Shown here: positions 16,227 through 26,876 of the stretch, one piece after another | Numbering within the stretch: the first letter of the stretch is position 1 | Layout of the letters: each line of letters begins with the position of its first letter | From: JADKAV01 sp963704075 | GTDB lineage: Bacteria; Actinomycetota; Actinomycetes; S36-B12; UBA10799 | NCBI GenBank assembly: GCA_963704075.1 | Contig: CAVPGV010000019.1 | Location: forward strand, 62,001-126,000 | Direction: 5' to 3' | DNA: 64,000 nt | Notes under the pieces: generated by a model | The model's database searches: none | Seen by the model: the letters and a program-made list of their open reading frames with translations, nothing else | What the model was told of the DNA's origin: nothing | Position numbers and translations under genes: made by a program

Positions 16227-18100
16227 ATGTCCGGCACCTTCCCTGGTGGGGAGTGTGGGTCATGTTCTCAGCCGAAGACTCTCGTGGCGGTGGTGGCCGG
16301 GATGGCGGTGGCCGGGTCGGTGCTGGCCGCACCGCCAGGCGGCTGCCGCACCCGATCGGCGGGCCGCGCCGTTCGCCTGGGGTAGCAACGACTACGGGCA
16401 GTTGGGCAACACCAGCACCAGCCGACTCGACGGTGCCGGTGGTGGTGGACACCGCCGGGGTGCTGGCCGGCCAGACGGTCACCGCGATCAGCGCGGGGAA
16501 CTGCCAGTCGTGTGCGGTGGCCGACGGCAAGGCCTACTGCTGGGGCGGAACAACGGCTCGGGCAGTTGGGCAACACCAGCGACCACCGACTCGAGGCGTG
16601 CCGGTGGCCGGTGGACACCGCCGGGGTGCTGGCCGGCCGCACGGTCACCGCGATCAGCGCCGGGGATTTCCACTCGTGTGCGGTGGCCGACGGCCAGGCC
16701 TTCTGCTGGGGCTCCAGCAATCTAGGGCAGTTGGGCAACAACAGCACCACCAACTCCAGCGTGCCGGTCGCGGTGGACACCGGCGGGGTGCTGAACGGCA
16801 AGACGGTCACCGCGATCAGCGCAGGGACTGGCCACACGTGTGCGGTGGCCGACGGCAAGGCCTACTGCTGGGGCTACAACGACTTACGGGCAGTTGGGCA
16901 ACAACACCGCCATCAACTCGAGCGTGCCGGTCGCGGTGAACACCGCCGGGGTCCTGGCCGGCACGACGGTCACCGCGATCAGCACCGGAAGCCTACCACT
17001 CGTGTGCGGTCGCCGACGGCAGGGCCTACTGCTGGGGCTCCAACGTCTACGGGCAGTTGGGCAACAACACCACCAGCAACTCGACGATGCCGGTGGCGGT
17101 GAACACCGCCGGGCCGCTGGCCGGCCGCACGGTCACCGCGATCACCGCCGGGTTCAACCACTCGTGTGCGGTGGCCGAGGGCCGAGCCTCGTGCTGGGGC
17201 TACAACGACTACGGGCCAGTTGGGTGACAACAACGCACCACCAACTCGAGTGTGCCGGTGGCGGTGGACACCGCCGGGCCCTGGCCGGGAAGACGGTCAC
17301 CGCGATCAGCGCAGCGTACTACCACTCGTGTGCGGTGGCCGACGGCCAGGCCTTCTGCTGGGGCAACAACGCCTACGGCCAGTTGGGCAACAACACGACC
17401 ACCAACTCCAGCGTGCCGGTCGCAGTGACCACCGGCGGGGTGCTGGCCGGCCAGACGGTCACCGCGATCGCCGCCGGCGCGAACATTCGGCGGTGTTGGC
17501 GGCAGCCGCCGCCGCAGCCACCCGCAGCGGTCACCGGTGCGCCGCAGCAACGCACAGGTGTCAGTGGCCTGGAGCGCGCCCGCCGATGACGGCGGCTCCC
17601 CGGTGCTCGACTACACGGTCACCGCGATCCCCGGCGGTGCCTCCTGCACCACCAGCAGCACCGCGTGTGTGGTGTCCGGGCTGGCCAACGGCACGGCCTA
17701 CACCTTCACCGTGACCGCCCGCAACGCCATCGGCACCTCCGCCCCCTCGGCCCCCTCGGCCCCGGTCATCCCCACCGCCCCGCCGGCGACCCCAGCGAAG
17801 CAGACACAGACCGCGAAGGTAAAGACGCCGAAGAAGATCAAGTACAAAGGCAAGACGGTCCTGCTGAAGAAGGCCGTGAAGACCAACGCCGGGCAGAAGG
17901 CGAAGTCGAAGGTCACGGTCAAACCCAAGAAGAAGAAGTACGCCAAGGTCACAACCACCAAGAAGGGCAAGGTCAGGATCAAGACGTTCGGCAGGAAGAA
18001 GTTGAAAGTCAAGCTCAAACTGAACGCCCCCGCCACCGACCAATACACCGCCTACACCTACACCAAGAAATGGACCGTCAAGAAGAAGAAGCGCTCCTAA
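16227..18100 (+). pseudogene. secreted RCC1-repeat / fibronectin III protein, broken by many frameshifts
   Basis: It begins MSGTFPGGECGSCSQPKT, then a signal-peptide core (LVAVVAGMAVAGSVLAA), then seven RCC1-type repeats. Each repeat reads like GQLGNNTTTNSSVPVAV - VLAGQTVTAISAG - HSCAVADGQAFCWG. ACGGTCACC occurs at 16475, 16641, 16803, 16966, 17129, 17293 and 17455; the intact period is 162 bp (54 residues), and the +1 or +2 excess in four of the six intervals marks indels. The frame changes about nine times up to ~17530. From there an intact stretch codes a fibronectin III module (SVAWSAPADDGGSPVLDYTV) and a very Lys-rich tail. RCC1 repeats form a beta-propeller; the role is unknown. It is a decayed gene or a badly called repeat. 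Confidence 0.75.
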
Positions 18101-18180
18101 CCAACCAGCGTCATCACCAGAGCAATCCGACTGCGCTCGAGATACACCTGAAGTGCGAGTCGGTCGAGTCGCACAGCCGC
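18008..18180 (+). repeat. copy 1 of a ~173-nt direct repeat (3' gene end plus downstream)
   Basis: This stretch (the last ~30 codons of the RCC1-repeat gene and ~80 nt after its stop) recurs at 19008-19181, almost exactly 1,000 nt away. Shared phrases include ACCAAGAA(A/G)TGGACCGTCA and CGTCATCACCAGAGCAATCC. Confidence 0.85.
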
Positions 18181-18307
18181 CCCAGGACGCACGCCAAACG
18201 GCGGAGGTCAGCCAGAGGCCCGGGACCGTGCGCCACGTCAGCCGACGAGGCCCCATCCGGCGCAGCCCCATTTGCCGGAGCTGCCGAATTGAGCCCGGCT
18301 GAAGACC

Positions 18308-18757
18308 TCAGTCCTCGTGGTGCGCGGCCTTTGCCGCTTGACCGGGTAGTTCCTTCATCCCGCGCTTGTACAGCCGGCGAACCGCCAGGCCGGAGATCGT
18401 GTCGAAGACCCAGCCCACTCCTCGTCGGGCCGTGGCGTCTGTCGTTCCCGTGAGCCGGGTGCCCCCCGGAACGGCGTCGAAGGTCCGTTTGTTGTCCATG
18501 TCAGGATGGTCCGTGCTGTGCGCCACGTAGCGGAACTGGTGAGGGCGGTCCCATTCCAGGACCTCGAGGTCGGTGACCACCTCGCGACCGAGGACCTTGT
18601 TGACCATCCTCGCCTTCCCACCCGGCGAGCCCCATCCTTGAAGCGCCTCAGCTGACTCCACCGAGTCGAAGAAGGTGCCCCAGTTCGCCGGGTTGGACAC
18701 GAAGTCGAATGCCTGCTCGGGTGGAAGCGGCAAGACTGCCCCATACTTGATCTGCAT
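18308..18757 (-). CDS. SRPBCC family protein (polyketide cyclase/dehydrase-like)
   Basis: 149 residues from ATG at 18757; upstream in-frame sequence lacks family character. It begins MQIKYGAVLPLPPEQAFDFV, followed by SNPANWGTFFDSVESAE, VTDLEVLEWDRPHQFRYVAH and GGTRLTGTTDATARRGVGWV. These are the standard strand/helix blocks of the START-like SRPBCC fold, which encloses a hydrophobic ligand. The ligand is unknown. The gene sits between two copies of the 173-nt repeat, so it may have been inserted, or the flank duplicated around it. Confidence 0.8.
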   Translation of the reverse strand: MQIKYGAVLPLPPEQAFDFVSNPANWGTFFDSVESAEALQGWGSPGGKARMVNKVLGREVVTDLEVLEWDRPHQFRYVAHSTDHPDMDNKRTFDAVPGGTRLTGTTDATARRGVGWVFDTISGLAVRRLYKRGMKELPGQAAKAAHHED

Positions 18758-19007
18758 AGCCAACGCCCAACCTGCTCTTGGAATGCGGCAGGTCGGACTC
18801 CTCCCCTCATGTCCATTCTGCGCACACGATTGTTCCCCAGTCCAGGCAGGACGATGGAGATCAGCGACCGGGAACCTCACATCTCGATGTACTCGGTAGG
18901 GGCACTGGTGGTCCTTCCTGTTCGACGACCTGGTCAGCGACTACTACTCGGCCGTGCGGTTCTTCTTGCGGTTCGACGAATGCACCACGCCACCCCTGCC
19001 GAACACA
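18758..19007. other. intergenic region with no supported gene
   Basis: A degenerate plus-strand stretch at about 18915-18985 reads FDDLVSDYYSAVRFFLRF in one frame and could be a fragment of a lost gene upstream of repeat copy 2. Nothing else is recognisable. Confidence 0.4.
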
Positions 19008-19181
19008 GTCACACTCAAACTGACCGCACCCCCCCACAGCGACCTACAACGCGTACTCCTACACCAAGAAGTGGACCGTCACGAAGAAGCGCTGATAGTA
19101 GCCAACCCGCGTCATCACCAGAGCAATCCAACTGCGCCCGGGTACACCTGAAGTCCGAGTCGGCTGGCGTCGCACAGCCGC
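19008..19181 (+). pseudogene. 3' remnant of a paralogue of the RCC1-gene C-terminus (repeat copy 2)
   Basis: The sequence reads VTLKLTAP, then, after a frame change near a run of seven C, TYNAYSYTKKWTVTKKR and a stop. It matches the C-terminus VKLKLNAPATDQYTAYTYTK of the gene ending at 18100, and the homology continues about 80 nt past the stop. Only the end of the gene is present, so it is a relic of a duplication or recombination. Confidence 0.75.
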
Positions 19182-19367
19182 GTCGGCCCCAAGCCTGCGC
19201 TAGCCGGCCACCTCCAGCCCCATCCGCAAGACCCCACGCCCACCGGATACGTCCAGCGAGTCTTCCAGCCCGACGGGAGTCGTCCTTTCGGTCCCGCGCC
19301 CGTGAACCCGGACCCCCCTGAACAGCGGATGGCAGGGGCGCGGCCCCGCCGATAGTACCGACCAGCC

Positions 19368-21272
19368 CTAAGGAATGAAGGAGGCATCAAGGCGACCGAG
19401 CGCCTCACGAACCTTGGAGACGTCCGTCATGAAGCTGAACGGCGGCAGGCTTCGGCGCAGGTACCCGCCATAGCGCCGGTTGGCCAGGCGACTGTCCAAG
19501 ATCGCGACTACTCCCCGGTCAGTGTTGGAGCGGATGAGGCGCCCGGCGCCCTGCGCCAGCGTGACAGCTGCTTGCGGCAGCGACACCTGCATCCAACCGG
19601 ATCCACCGCGGGCATCAATGGCTGCCTGGCGAGCACTGACGACCGGGTCACTGGGCGGCGGGAAGGGGAGTTTGTCGATGATCACCAGCGTGCAGGCCTC
19701 GCCGGGAACATCGACGCCTTGCCAGAGCCCGAGTGTCCCGATCAGCACGCTGTTCGGTTCTTCGGAGAAGGCTCGGATGAGCCCTGCAGTCGGCTCACCG
19801 CGTCGCTGCGTCAACAACGTGCCCGGCACCACGCCGGCAAGTGCCGCCGACATGGCCTCGACCCCGTTCCACGAGGCCATGAGAACCAATGCACGACCAC
19901 CTGCCGCAGCGACGAGGTCAGCGGCCATTCCCAACGCCTGCGGCGTGGGCCAGTCGGGACCCGGCGGCGACAGCCGATCGGGGACGAACAGGATCGCCTG
20001 CGATTCGTACGCGAAAGGGCTGCCCACGTCGCTCGCGACCCAGGAGCCTTTCGCCAAGCCCAGTTGTTCAGCGATCGTGTCGAACGAACCTCCCAGCTGC
20101 AGAGTGGCTGAGGTGAAGACCGCGGTGCGGTCCCCGATTATCCCGTCCTGCACCACCTCAGAGACGTCCAAAGGCAGCACCACCAATCGGTCCCTCCGGC
20201 GCCACATAACGCGAGACTCGTCAGCGGACAGCAACTCCCCTGCAGCCGAGTGGACGTCCTCCACCGCGGCGATGGCGCGCTGACGCGCCGCCGGATCAGC
20301 GTCGGTCGCCCGGCGCATGGCGGCTGCAGCAATGCCGCACGCCTCGCGGACACTGGCCAGCGCCTGCTGGACGGCCTGTGGCAGCTGCGCCAATCGCCGC
20401 CCTTCAGGCGCGTCCCACACCAGGAGCGCGTTCTCGAAGGCATCGGCTGCGTCCTGTACCCGATCCGCCTCGTCGGCTTGCCCCGCTGCCTGCGTGCGTC
20501 GCGCAGCCCGATTCAGGGCCTCCACGGACAACTCGTTGGTGGCTGCGCGCTGAAGCGCGGAGGGCAGGGCGTGCGCCTCATCCACGACGACCGCAGCGTG
20601 CTCGCCGATGATCCCCTCCTGCACGGAGTTGAGGGCCAGCAATGTGTGATTGGTGACGACGATGTCCGCGGAGCGTGCATTCGCGATCGCTCGTTCAGCC
20701 CAGCACTCCTCCACGAACGCACAACCCGAGCCGCGCGAGCACTCCTGTGCAGTCACCGAGAACGCCGACCATACGACTCCGGAGATGTCCTCGAGTTCGT
20801 CGCGATCCCCGGTCTGTGTCGACTGCGACCATTCATTGATCCTGGCCGCCTGCTCTTCAAGAGCCGAGCGTTCGAGGGTCTGCTGATCCGGATCGGACCC
20901 AGAGACCCTCGCCAGGCACAAGTAGTTGCTCCTGCCCTTCAGGGTCGAGAAGGTCACGTCACGACGCAGCTCGTCAGACAAGGCCCCCAGCATCCGCGGC
21001 AGATCACGCTCCACGAGCTGATGCTGTAGCGCCAGCGTGGCGGTGGCGACGACCACGCGGGAACGACCGGGTTCGGCGTCGGCGGCGTGCACCACGGTCG
21101 GCAGCAGGTAGCCGACGGATTTTCCCGTGCCGGTTCCAGCCTGGATGAGTACCGTCGAGCGCTTGTCCAGGGCCTCGCCCACGAGTTCCACCATCTCTTG
21201 CTGACCAGGCCGATCCGAGCCGCGGAGGTCCGCGACGACCATGTCGAGCAAATGCTGGGCGGTGGGGGTCAT
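19368..21272 (-). CDS. dinG: ATP-dependent DNA helicase, DinG/XPD family
   Basis: 634 residues, ATG start. Walker A is QAGTGTGKSVGYLLP (residues ~43-57) and the DEAH box is VVVDEAHALPSA. Between them lies an Fe-S cluster signature (NYLCLARVS ... ECSRGSGCAFVEECW). Motif VI-like SLPQAAVTLAQGAGRLIRS is near the C-terminus. DinG-type enzymes unwind DNA 5' to 3' and act at damage, R-loops or quadruplexes. No LexA box was seen upstream. The position beside the hflX-recA region fits other actinobacteria. Confidence 0.92.
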   Translation of the reverse strand: MTPTAQHLLDMVVADLRGSDRPGQQEMVELVGEALDKRSTVLIQAGTGTGKSVGYLLPTVVHAADAEPGRSRVVVATATLALQHQLVERDLPRMLGALSDELRRDVTFSTLKGRSNYLCLARVSGSDPDQQTLERSALEEQAARINEWSQSTQTGDRDELEDISGVVWSAFSVTAQECSRGSGCAFVEECWAERAIANARSADIVVTNHTLLALNSVQEGIIGEHAAVVVDEAHALPSALQRAATNELSVEALNRAARRTQAAGQADEADRVQDAADAFENALLVWDAPEGRRLAQLPQAVQQALASVREACGIAAAAMRRATDADPAARQRAIAAVEDVHSAAGELLSADESRVMWRRRDRLVVLPLDVSEVVQDGIIGDRTAVFTSATLQLGGSFDTIAEQLGLAKGSWVASDVGSPFAYESQAILFVPDRLSPPGPDWPTPQALGMAADLVAAAGGRALVLMASWNGVEAMSAALAGVVPGTLLTQRRGEPTAGLIRAFSEEPNSVLIGTLGLWQGVDVPGEACTLVIIDKLPFPPPSDPVVSARQAAIDARGGSGWMQVSLPQAAVTLAQGAGRLIRSNTDRGVVAILDSRLANRRYGGYLRRSLPPFSFMTDVSKVREALGRLDASFIP

Positions 21273-21362
21273 AAGTCGATTCTGGCAGCATCGCGCAGTA
21301 CCCGGTCGCAGCGCGGCTGGCTTGTGCGTAACCGGAAGCTAAGCCGCGCCCGCCACGGCGGC

Positions 21363-22725
<1,363 letters not shown>

Positions 22726-22733
<8 letters not shown>

Positions 22734-23544
22734 GGAACATCTCCGACAACTGGGGCGACAGATGGCCGTGCGCGACCAATTCGGCGGGCCCGGTGAGCAC
22801 CAGCGTCGTTTCTGCGGTGCGTCGCACATGCACCGTGCCTCCTGGCACGTCCACCCGGATGGATGCCGGACCGTCGACGTCGGCTCGCGCGAAGGCACGG
22901 TCGGCCACCGCGCATATCCCGGTGCCGCAAGAGAGAGTCTCCCCCACACCCCGCTCGTGGACACGCATCGACACATGCTCCCCAGGCCGCTGGACGACCA
23001 CGAACTCCACGTTGGTGCCCTCCGGGAACACGTCAGAGTCGATCTCAGGTGCTGAGGTCAACGGACCCGGTTCGTCCAGATCGTCGATGAACGCCACCGC
23101 GTGCGGATTGGGCATGAACACTGCATGTGCCTCCCACGTGTGATCGTTCGCGGTGACCTTGACCGGAGAATCATCGGTGCGGGGGGCTCCCATGTCGACG
23201 CTGATCGAGTCACCCTGCATGCGCACCGGGCGCAGACCACCACGAGTGGCAATCGTGAATTCGTCGGTAGTCACCAAACCCTCTTCCCGCAGCAACGCTG
23301 CGAATACACGTGCCCCGTTACCGCACATCTCACCGATCGAACCGTCGGCGTTGTGATAGTCCATGAACCAGTGAGCGCCGTCGCGCACCACACGGATCAA
23401 CCCGTCGCCGCCGAGGCCGAAACGCCGGTCGCACACCGCTCGGACGGCCGCCGGGGTCACGGTCAACGCTGCCTCGGAGTCGTGGACCAACACGAAATCG
23501 TTACCCGTGCCATGGCCCTTGGTGAACCTCACGGCTGTCGTCAT
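22726..23544 (-). CDS. dapF: diaminopimelate epimerase
   Basis: 272 residues from ATG at 23544. The two catalytic cysteines lie in NADGSIGEMCGNGARVF and VGETLSCGTGICAVA, and KGHGTGNDFVLV at the N-terminus is the family opening. It converts LL- to meso-diaminopimelate for peptidoglycan and lysine. The ATG overlaps the miaA stop (ATGA), so the order is miaA-dapF-hflX in one unit. Confidence 0.96.
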
Positions 23545-24449
23545 AGCCCTAGCGTGCCAAGAATCTGCGGAATCTGCGACGGGGATTCCGTCCAGCGAAC
23601 ACTCCGATCGCGCCGGAACCAGGATCTCTGCCGACGCGCCAGGCGCTTCGTAGCCGCGATCGTTGGCTCCTGCGCGGAGTCCGGATCGTCCCCGGCGTCC
23701 AACGCATCGAGGATCTGCCGGTATCCGACGGCCCGCGATGCCGTCCGGCCCTGATCGATCGCGGGTCGCAATGATTCGACCTCCGAGACGAATCCGGCTT
23801 GCCACATGTCGTGCACCCGTTGCGTGATCGCACGATCCACTGGTTCCACCCCCGGATCCCAGCCGATCCGTACCGACGGCCGCCAGGGGCGCGTCTGTGA
23901 GAGCGTGGCGGTGAAAGGCGCGCCCGTCATTTCGTTGACCTCCAGAGCGCGAACAATCCGGCGACCGTTCGTGGGCAAGATCTGCGCGGCTGCCGCGGCA
24001 TCGACCCGTTGCAGGCGTCGATGCAGTTCGGACGGACCCAGTTCCTCGAGTTCGGCCTCCAGGCGGCTGCGGATCGCAGGGTCCGTGCCGGGAAACCTCA
24101 ACTCGTCCAGGACCGCCTGCACGTAGAGTCCGGAGCCCCCTGTCAGAAGCGGCACAGTCCCCCGTGCATGCACTTGGTCGATGACGAGCCGCGCCGACGC
24201 CTGGTACCACGCCACATCCACCGCTTCATCAACCTCATGGGTGTCGATCAGATGATGGACCACCGACTCACGATCAGACGGCGTCGGCTTGGCGGTCCCG
24301 ATGTCCATCCCCCGGTAGATGCAGAACGCGTCCGCATTGACGATCTCCATGTCGAACCGCTGCGCCAGATCCATTGCCAGGGCGGACTTGCCCGACGCCG
24401 TGGGACCGACCAGCGCCACGATCGCGCCGGTTCTGGGAGCGTTCGACAC
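23541..24449 (-). CDS. miaA: tRNA dimethylallyltransferase
   Basis: 302 residues from a GTG. The P-loop is LVGPTASGKSALAMDL (residues ~13-28), followed by the substrate motifs NADAFCIYRGMDIGTAKP and LLTGGSGLYVQAVLDE. It adds the isopentenyl group to A37 of tRNAs that read UNN codons, the step before MiaB. It heads the miaA-dapF-hflX run. Confidence 0.95.
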   Translation of the reverse strand: MSNAPRTGAIVALVGPTASGKSALAMDLAQRFDMEIVNADAFCIYRGMDIGTAKPTPSDRESVVHHLIDTHEVDEAVDVAWYQASARLVIDQVHARGTVPLLTGGSGLYVQAVLDELRFPGTDPAIRSRLEAELEELGPSELHRRLQRVDAAAAAQILPTNGRRIVRALEVNEMTGAPFTATLSQTRPWRPSVRIGWDPGVEPVDRAITQRVHDMWQAGFVSEVESLRPAIDQGRTASRAVGYRQILDALDAGDDPDSAQEPTIAATKRLARRQRSWFRRDRSVRWTESPSQIPQILGTLGL

Positions 24450-24504
24450 CTCTTCATTGTCGTCCCTATCCTTGAGTACCGGTGATCAACCCGAAGGAGC
24501 AGTG

Positions 24505-24804
24505 GTGGCGACATTCGACGACGCGAAGAAGAAGGCCGACGAACTCGTCGACCAGGCCAAGTCGACGGTGGGTGGATTGGCCGACCAGCAGGGCGACAAG
24601 GTGGCCGAGGTCGTCGACAAACTCACCAATACCTTCGACGACAAGACCGGTGGAAGCGCTTCCGCCGTGACAGCCAAGGTCGACGAGGTCGTCGCCGGTG
24701 CCTTGGACAAGGCACAGGCTGCCTCCAGCACGCTGGGTCAGAAGGCAACCGAGGCCACCAACGCCGTCAAGGGCGCGGTCTCCAGGAAGCCGGAAGACAC
24801 CTGA
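24505..24804 (+). CDS. small helical protein, MT0933-type antitoxin-like
   Basis: 99 residues from the GTG at 24505, chosen for the 5-nt spacing to AAGGAG (the preceding GTG would leave only 2 nt). It is Lys/Asp/Ala-rich and wholly helical: ATFDDAKKKADELVDQAKST, then DQQGDKVAEVVDKLTNTFDD and KTGGSASAV. The AKxxxD / GDKV / DKTGG pattern resembles the small actinobacterial proteins annotated as Rv0909/MT0933-type antitoxins and also CsbD-like stress proteins. No toxin gene is next to it, so an antitoxin role is unproven. It is followed at 32 nt by a plus-strand gene. Confidence 0.65.
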   Translation: MATFDDAKKKADELVDQAKSTVGGLADQQGDKVAEVVDKLTNTFDDKTGGSASAVTAKVDEVVAGALDKAQAASSTLGQKATEATNAVKGAVSRKPEDT

Positions 24805-24836
24805 ACACCGACCAGGGCAGCATTCGGGTCGCCTTC

Positions 24837-25442
24837 TTGCCCATGACCCCACTGCTGATTCCCGAAGTCGCCACGGGGGCCAGCGACGAACTAGAGGCAC
24901 TGCGCACCGCGGCCATCGAGGCTGTCGACTGGGCCTGTGACGGCGCATCGCGAGTAGCGATTCTGGCACCGGATCATGTCGAGGATCAGGGGCCGGCCTG
25001 GTCGCTGGCCGGATTCGGCCGCACCATCAGCGAAGGGCCCACCGTGGAACTCCCAGTGGCCGTCGGCCGGTGGCTATTGCGAGGAATCCCTGCGGTCGCA
25101 GTGGGCAGCGACACGGCCGAGCCCCACGACTTCGACGCTCTACTGGTGATGGGTGACGGCAGCGCATCGCGCACCGAGAAGGCGCCCCGACACCTCGACG
25201 ACCGGGCCGTTTCGTTCGACGACCGTGTGCTCGCCGCTGTCGGACGCGGCGACCCCACGGAGCTGGCCGGGCTCGACCTCGCCCTTGCCGAAGCAGTCGC
25301 CGCCGCCGGAGCCCCCGCTTGGCAACGACTCGGACAGCGCCTCCACCACGTCGAGGCCGCACAGGTGGATGCCGTGGATGACCGGTACGGCGTCTTGTAC
25401 TTCGTCGCTAGATGGATCGCGGTCCCGGCAAGCCGAGCATGA
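24837..25442 (+). CDS. class III extradiol dioxygenase-like protein
   Basis: About 201 residues. The opening (MPMTPLLIPEVATGASDELE) and the Ala-rich body match the LigB-like protein that lies between miaA and miaB in many actinobacteria (Rv2728c in M. tuberculosis). True enzymes use iron-binding His residues near the N-terminus; the VPHPP-like motif here reads LPMTPLL, with no His, so dioxygenase activity is doubtful. The start is uncertain: the TTG used here has no clear ribosome-binding site, and family length suggests translation from a few codons upstream. Its end overlaps the 3' end of miaB by 35 nt on the opposite strand. Confidence 0.7.
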   Translation: MPMTPLLIPEVATGASDELEALRTAAIEAVDWACDGASRVAILAPDHVEDQGPAWSLAGFGRTISEGPTVELPVAVGRWLLRGIPAVAVGSDTAEPHDFDALLVMGDGSASRTEKAPRHLDDRAVSFDDRVLAAVGRGDPTELAGLDLALAEAVAAAGAPAWQRLGQRLHHVEAAQVDAVDDRYGVLYFVARWIAVPASRA

Positions 25443-26853
25443 CCGAAGGCTGCTGATCGTCAGTGGCTGCCGCATGCGCGTCACCGCCACGGGTGCGCTC
25501 GACATGGCGCACTCCGGCGTCAGCGACGAGGTGGTGTGGTGCACCGTAAGTCACCGCGGTCGTGACCAGGTCACCGGGACGCGGTGGTTCGTAGTCCGCG
25601 TCGGGCTCCAGAGGTTTGTCGAGGAAGTGCACCAGACGTCCGTCTGCAGCGCGGCCGGTGCGACGGGCGGTTGCTGCGTCTTTGCGTCCCTCCCCCACCG
25701 ACACCAGGACCTCCACCTCGCGGCCGATGAGATCTCGATTCTGCTCCCACGCAATCGCGTCCACCCGCTCGACGAGGCGTTCGTAGCGCTCCTGGACCAC
25801 AGCGTGCGGGACCTGATCGGTGTAGTCGGCCGCGGGCGTGCCCGGCCGCGGGGAGTACTGAAAGGTGTAGGCTCCCGCGAATCGTGACTGCTCGACCACC
25901 TCGAGAGTCGCTTGGAAATCGACCTCGGTCTCCCCGGGGAATCCGACGATGATGTCAGTTGTGATCGCCGCGGCCGGCATCGCCTCGCGCACGCGGCCCA
26001 GGATTCCCAAGTAGCGCTGGGCACGATAACTGCGACGCATGCGCCGGAGAACGTCGTCGCTGCCGGATTGCAGAGGCATGTGCAGTTGTGGCATCGCATT
26101 GGGCGTCTGCGCCATCGCCTCGATGACGTCGTCTGTGAAGTCCCGCGGATGTGGACTGGTGAACCGCACGCGGCGCAGACCGGGCACCTCACCGCACGCA
26201 CGAAGGAGGTCGGCGAACCCGTGCTGTCCGCCGTGTCGATACGCGTTGACGTTCTGCCCCAGCAGGGTGATCTCCACGACCCCTTCGGCCACGAGTTGCT
26301 CGACCTCGGCGAGGACCTCCTCGGGTGAGCGGTCCTGCTCCTTGCCGCGCAACGACGGCACGATGCAGAACGTGCACGTGTTGTTGCAGCCGACACTGAT
26401 CGCCACCCAGCCGCTGAAGGCGGATTCCCGCCGGGTCGGGAGGTTCGACGGGAACCCGTCGAGTTGTTCGAGGATCTCGACTTGCGCCTCGTTGCGGATG
26501 CGGGCGCGATCCAGCAGCGCCGGCAGCGATCCGAGATTGTGGGTACCGAACACGACGTCGACCCATGGCGCGCGCTCCACGATCGTGGAGCGGTCCTTTT
26601 GCGCCAGGCATCCCCCGACGGCGATCTGCAGGTCCGGGTTGGCGGTCTTCAACGGCCGTAGATGCCCGAGGTTGCCGTACAGGCGGTTGTCGGCGTTCTC
26701 CCGCACCGCGCAGGTGTTGAACACGATGAGATCGGGTACCTGCTCGTCGTCCGCGGCACGGTAGCCGGCGTCCTCCAACAACCCGGTCAGGCGCTCGGAG
26801 TCGTGGACGTTCATCTGGCAGCCGTAGGTACGGACCTGATAGGTACGGGACAT
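25408..26853 (-). CDS. miaB: tRNA-2-methylthio-N6-dimethylallyladenosine synthase
   Basis: 481 residues from ATG at 26853 (MSRTYQVRTYGCQMNVHDSE). The N-terminal cluster site starts at Cys in TYGCQMN, with later Cys in FNTCAVRENA and VGGCLAQ. The radical-SAM motif is CNNTCTFCIVPSLRG, and a TRAM-like domain follows DRVDAIAWEQNRDLIGREVE. It adds the methylthio group to i6A37 made by MiaA. It lies 23 nt after recX and is probably co-transcribed with recA-recX. Confidence 0.95.
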   Translation of the reverse strand: MSRTYQVRTYGCQMNVHDSERLTGLLEDAGYRAADDEQVPDLIVFNTCAVRENADNRLYGNLGHLRPLKTANPDLQIAVGGCLAQKDRSTIVERAPWVDVVFGTHNLGSLPALLDRARIRNEAQVEILEQLDGFPSNLPTRRESAFSGWVAISVGCNNTCTFCIVPSLRGKEQDRSPEEVLAEVEQLVAEGVVEITLLGQNVNAYRHGGQHGFADLLRACGEVPGLRRVRFTSPHPRDFTDDVIEAMAQTPNAMPQLHMPLQSGSDDVLRRMRRSYRAQRYLGILGRVREAMPAAAITTDIIVGFPGETEVDFQATLEVVEQSRFAGAYTFQYSPRPGTPAADYTDQVPHAVVQERYERLVERVDAIAWEQNRDLIGREVEVLVSVGEGRKDAATARRTGRAADGRLVHFLDKPLEPDADYEPPRPGDLVTTAVTYGAPHHLVADAGVRHVERTRGGDAHAAATDDQQPSVMLGLPGPRSI

Positions 26854-26876
26854 GGTCCCACCAGGGTACCTGGCGG

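Noticed and set aside
24505..24804. Complete toxin-antitoxin pair
   Set aside because: The next gene is a LigB-like conserved protein found beside miaA/miaB in other actinobacteria, not a toxin.
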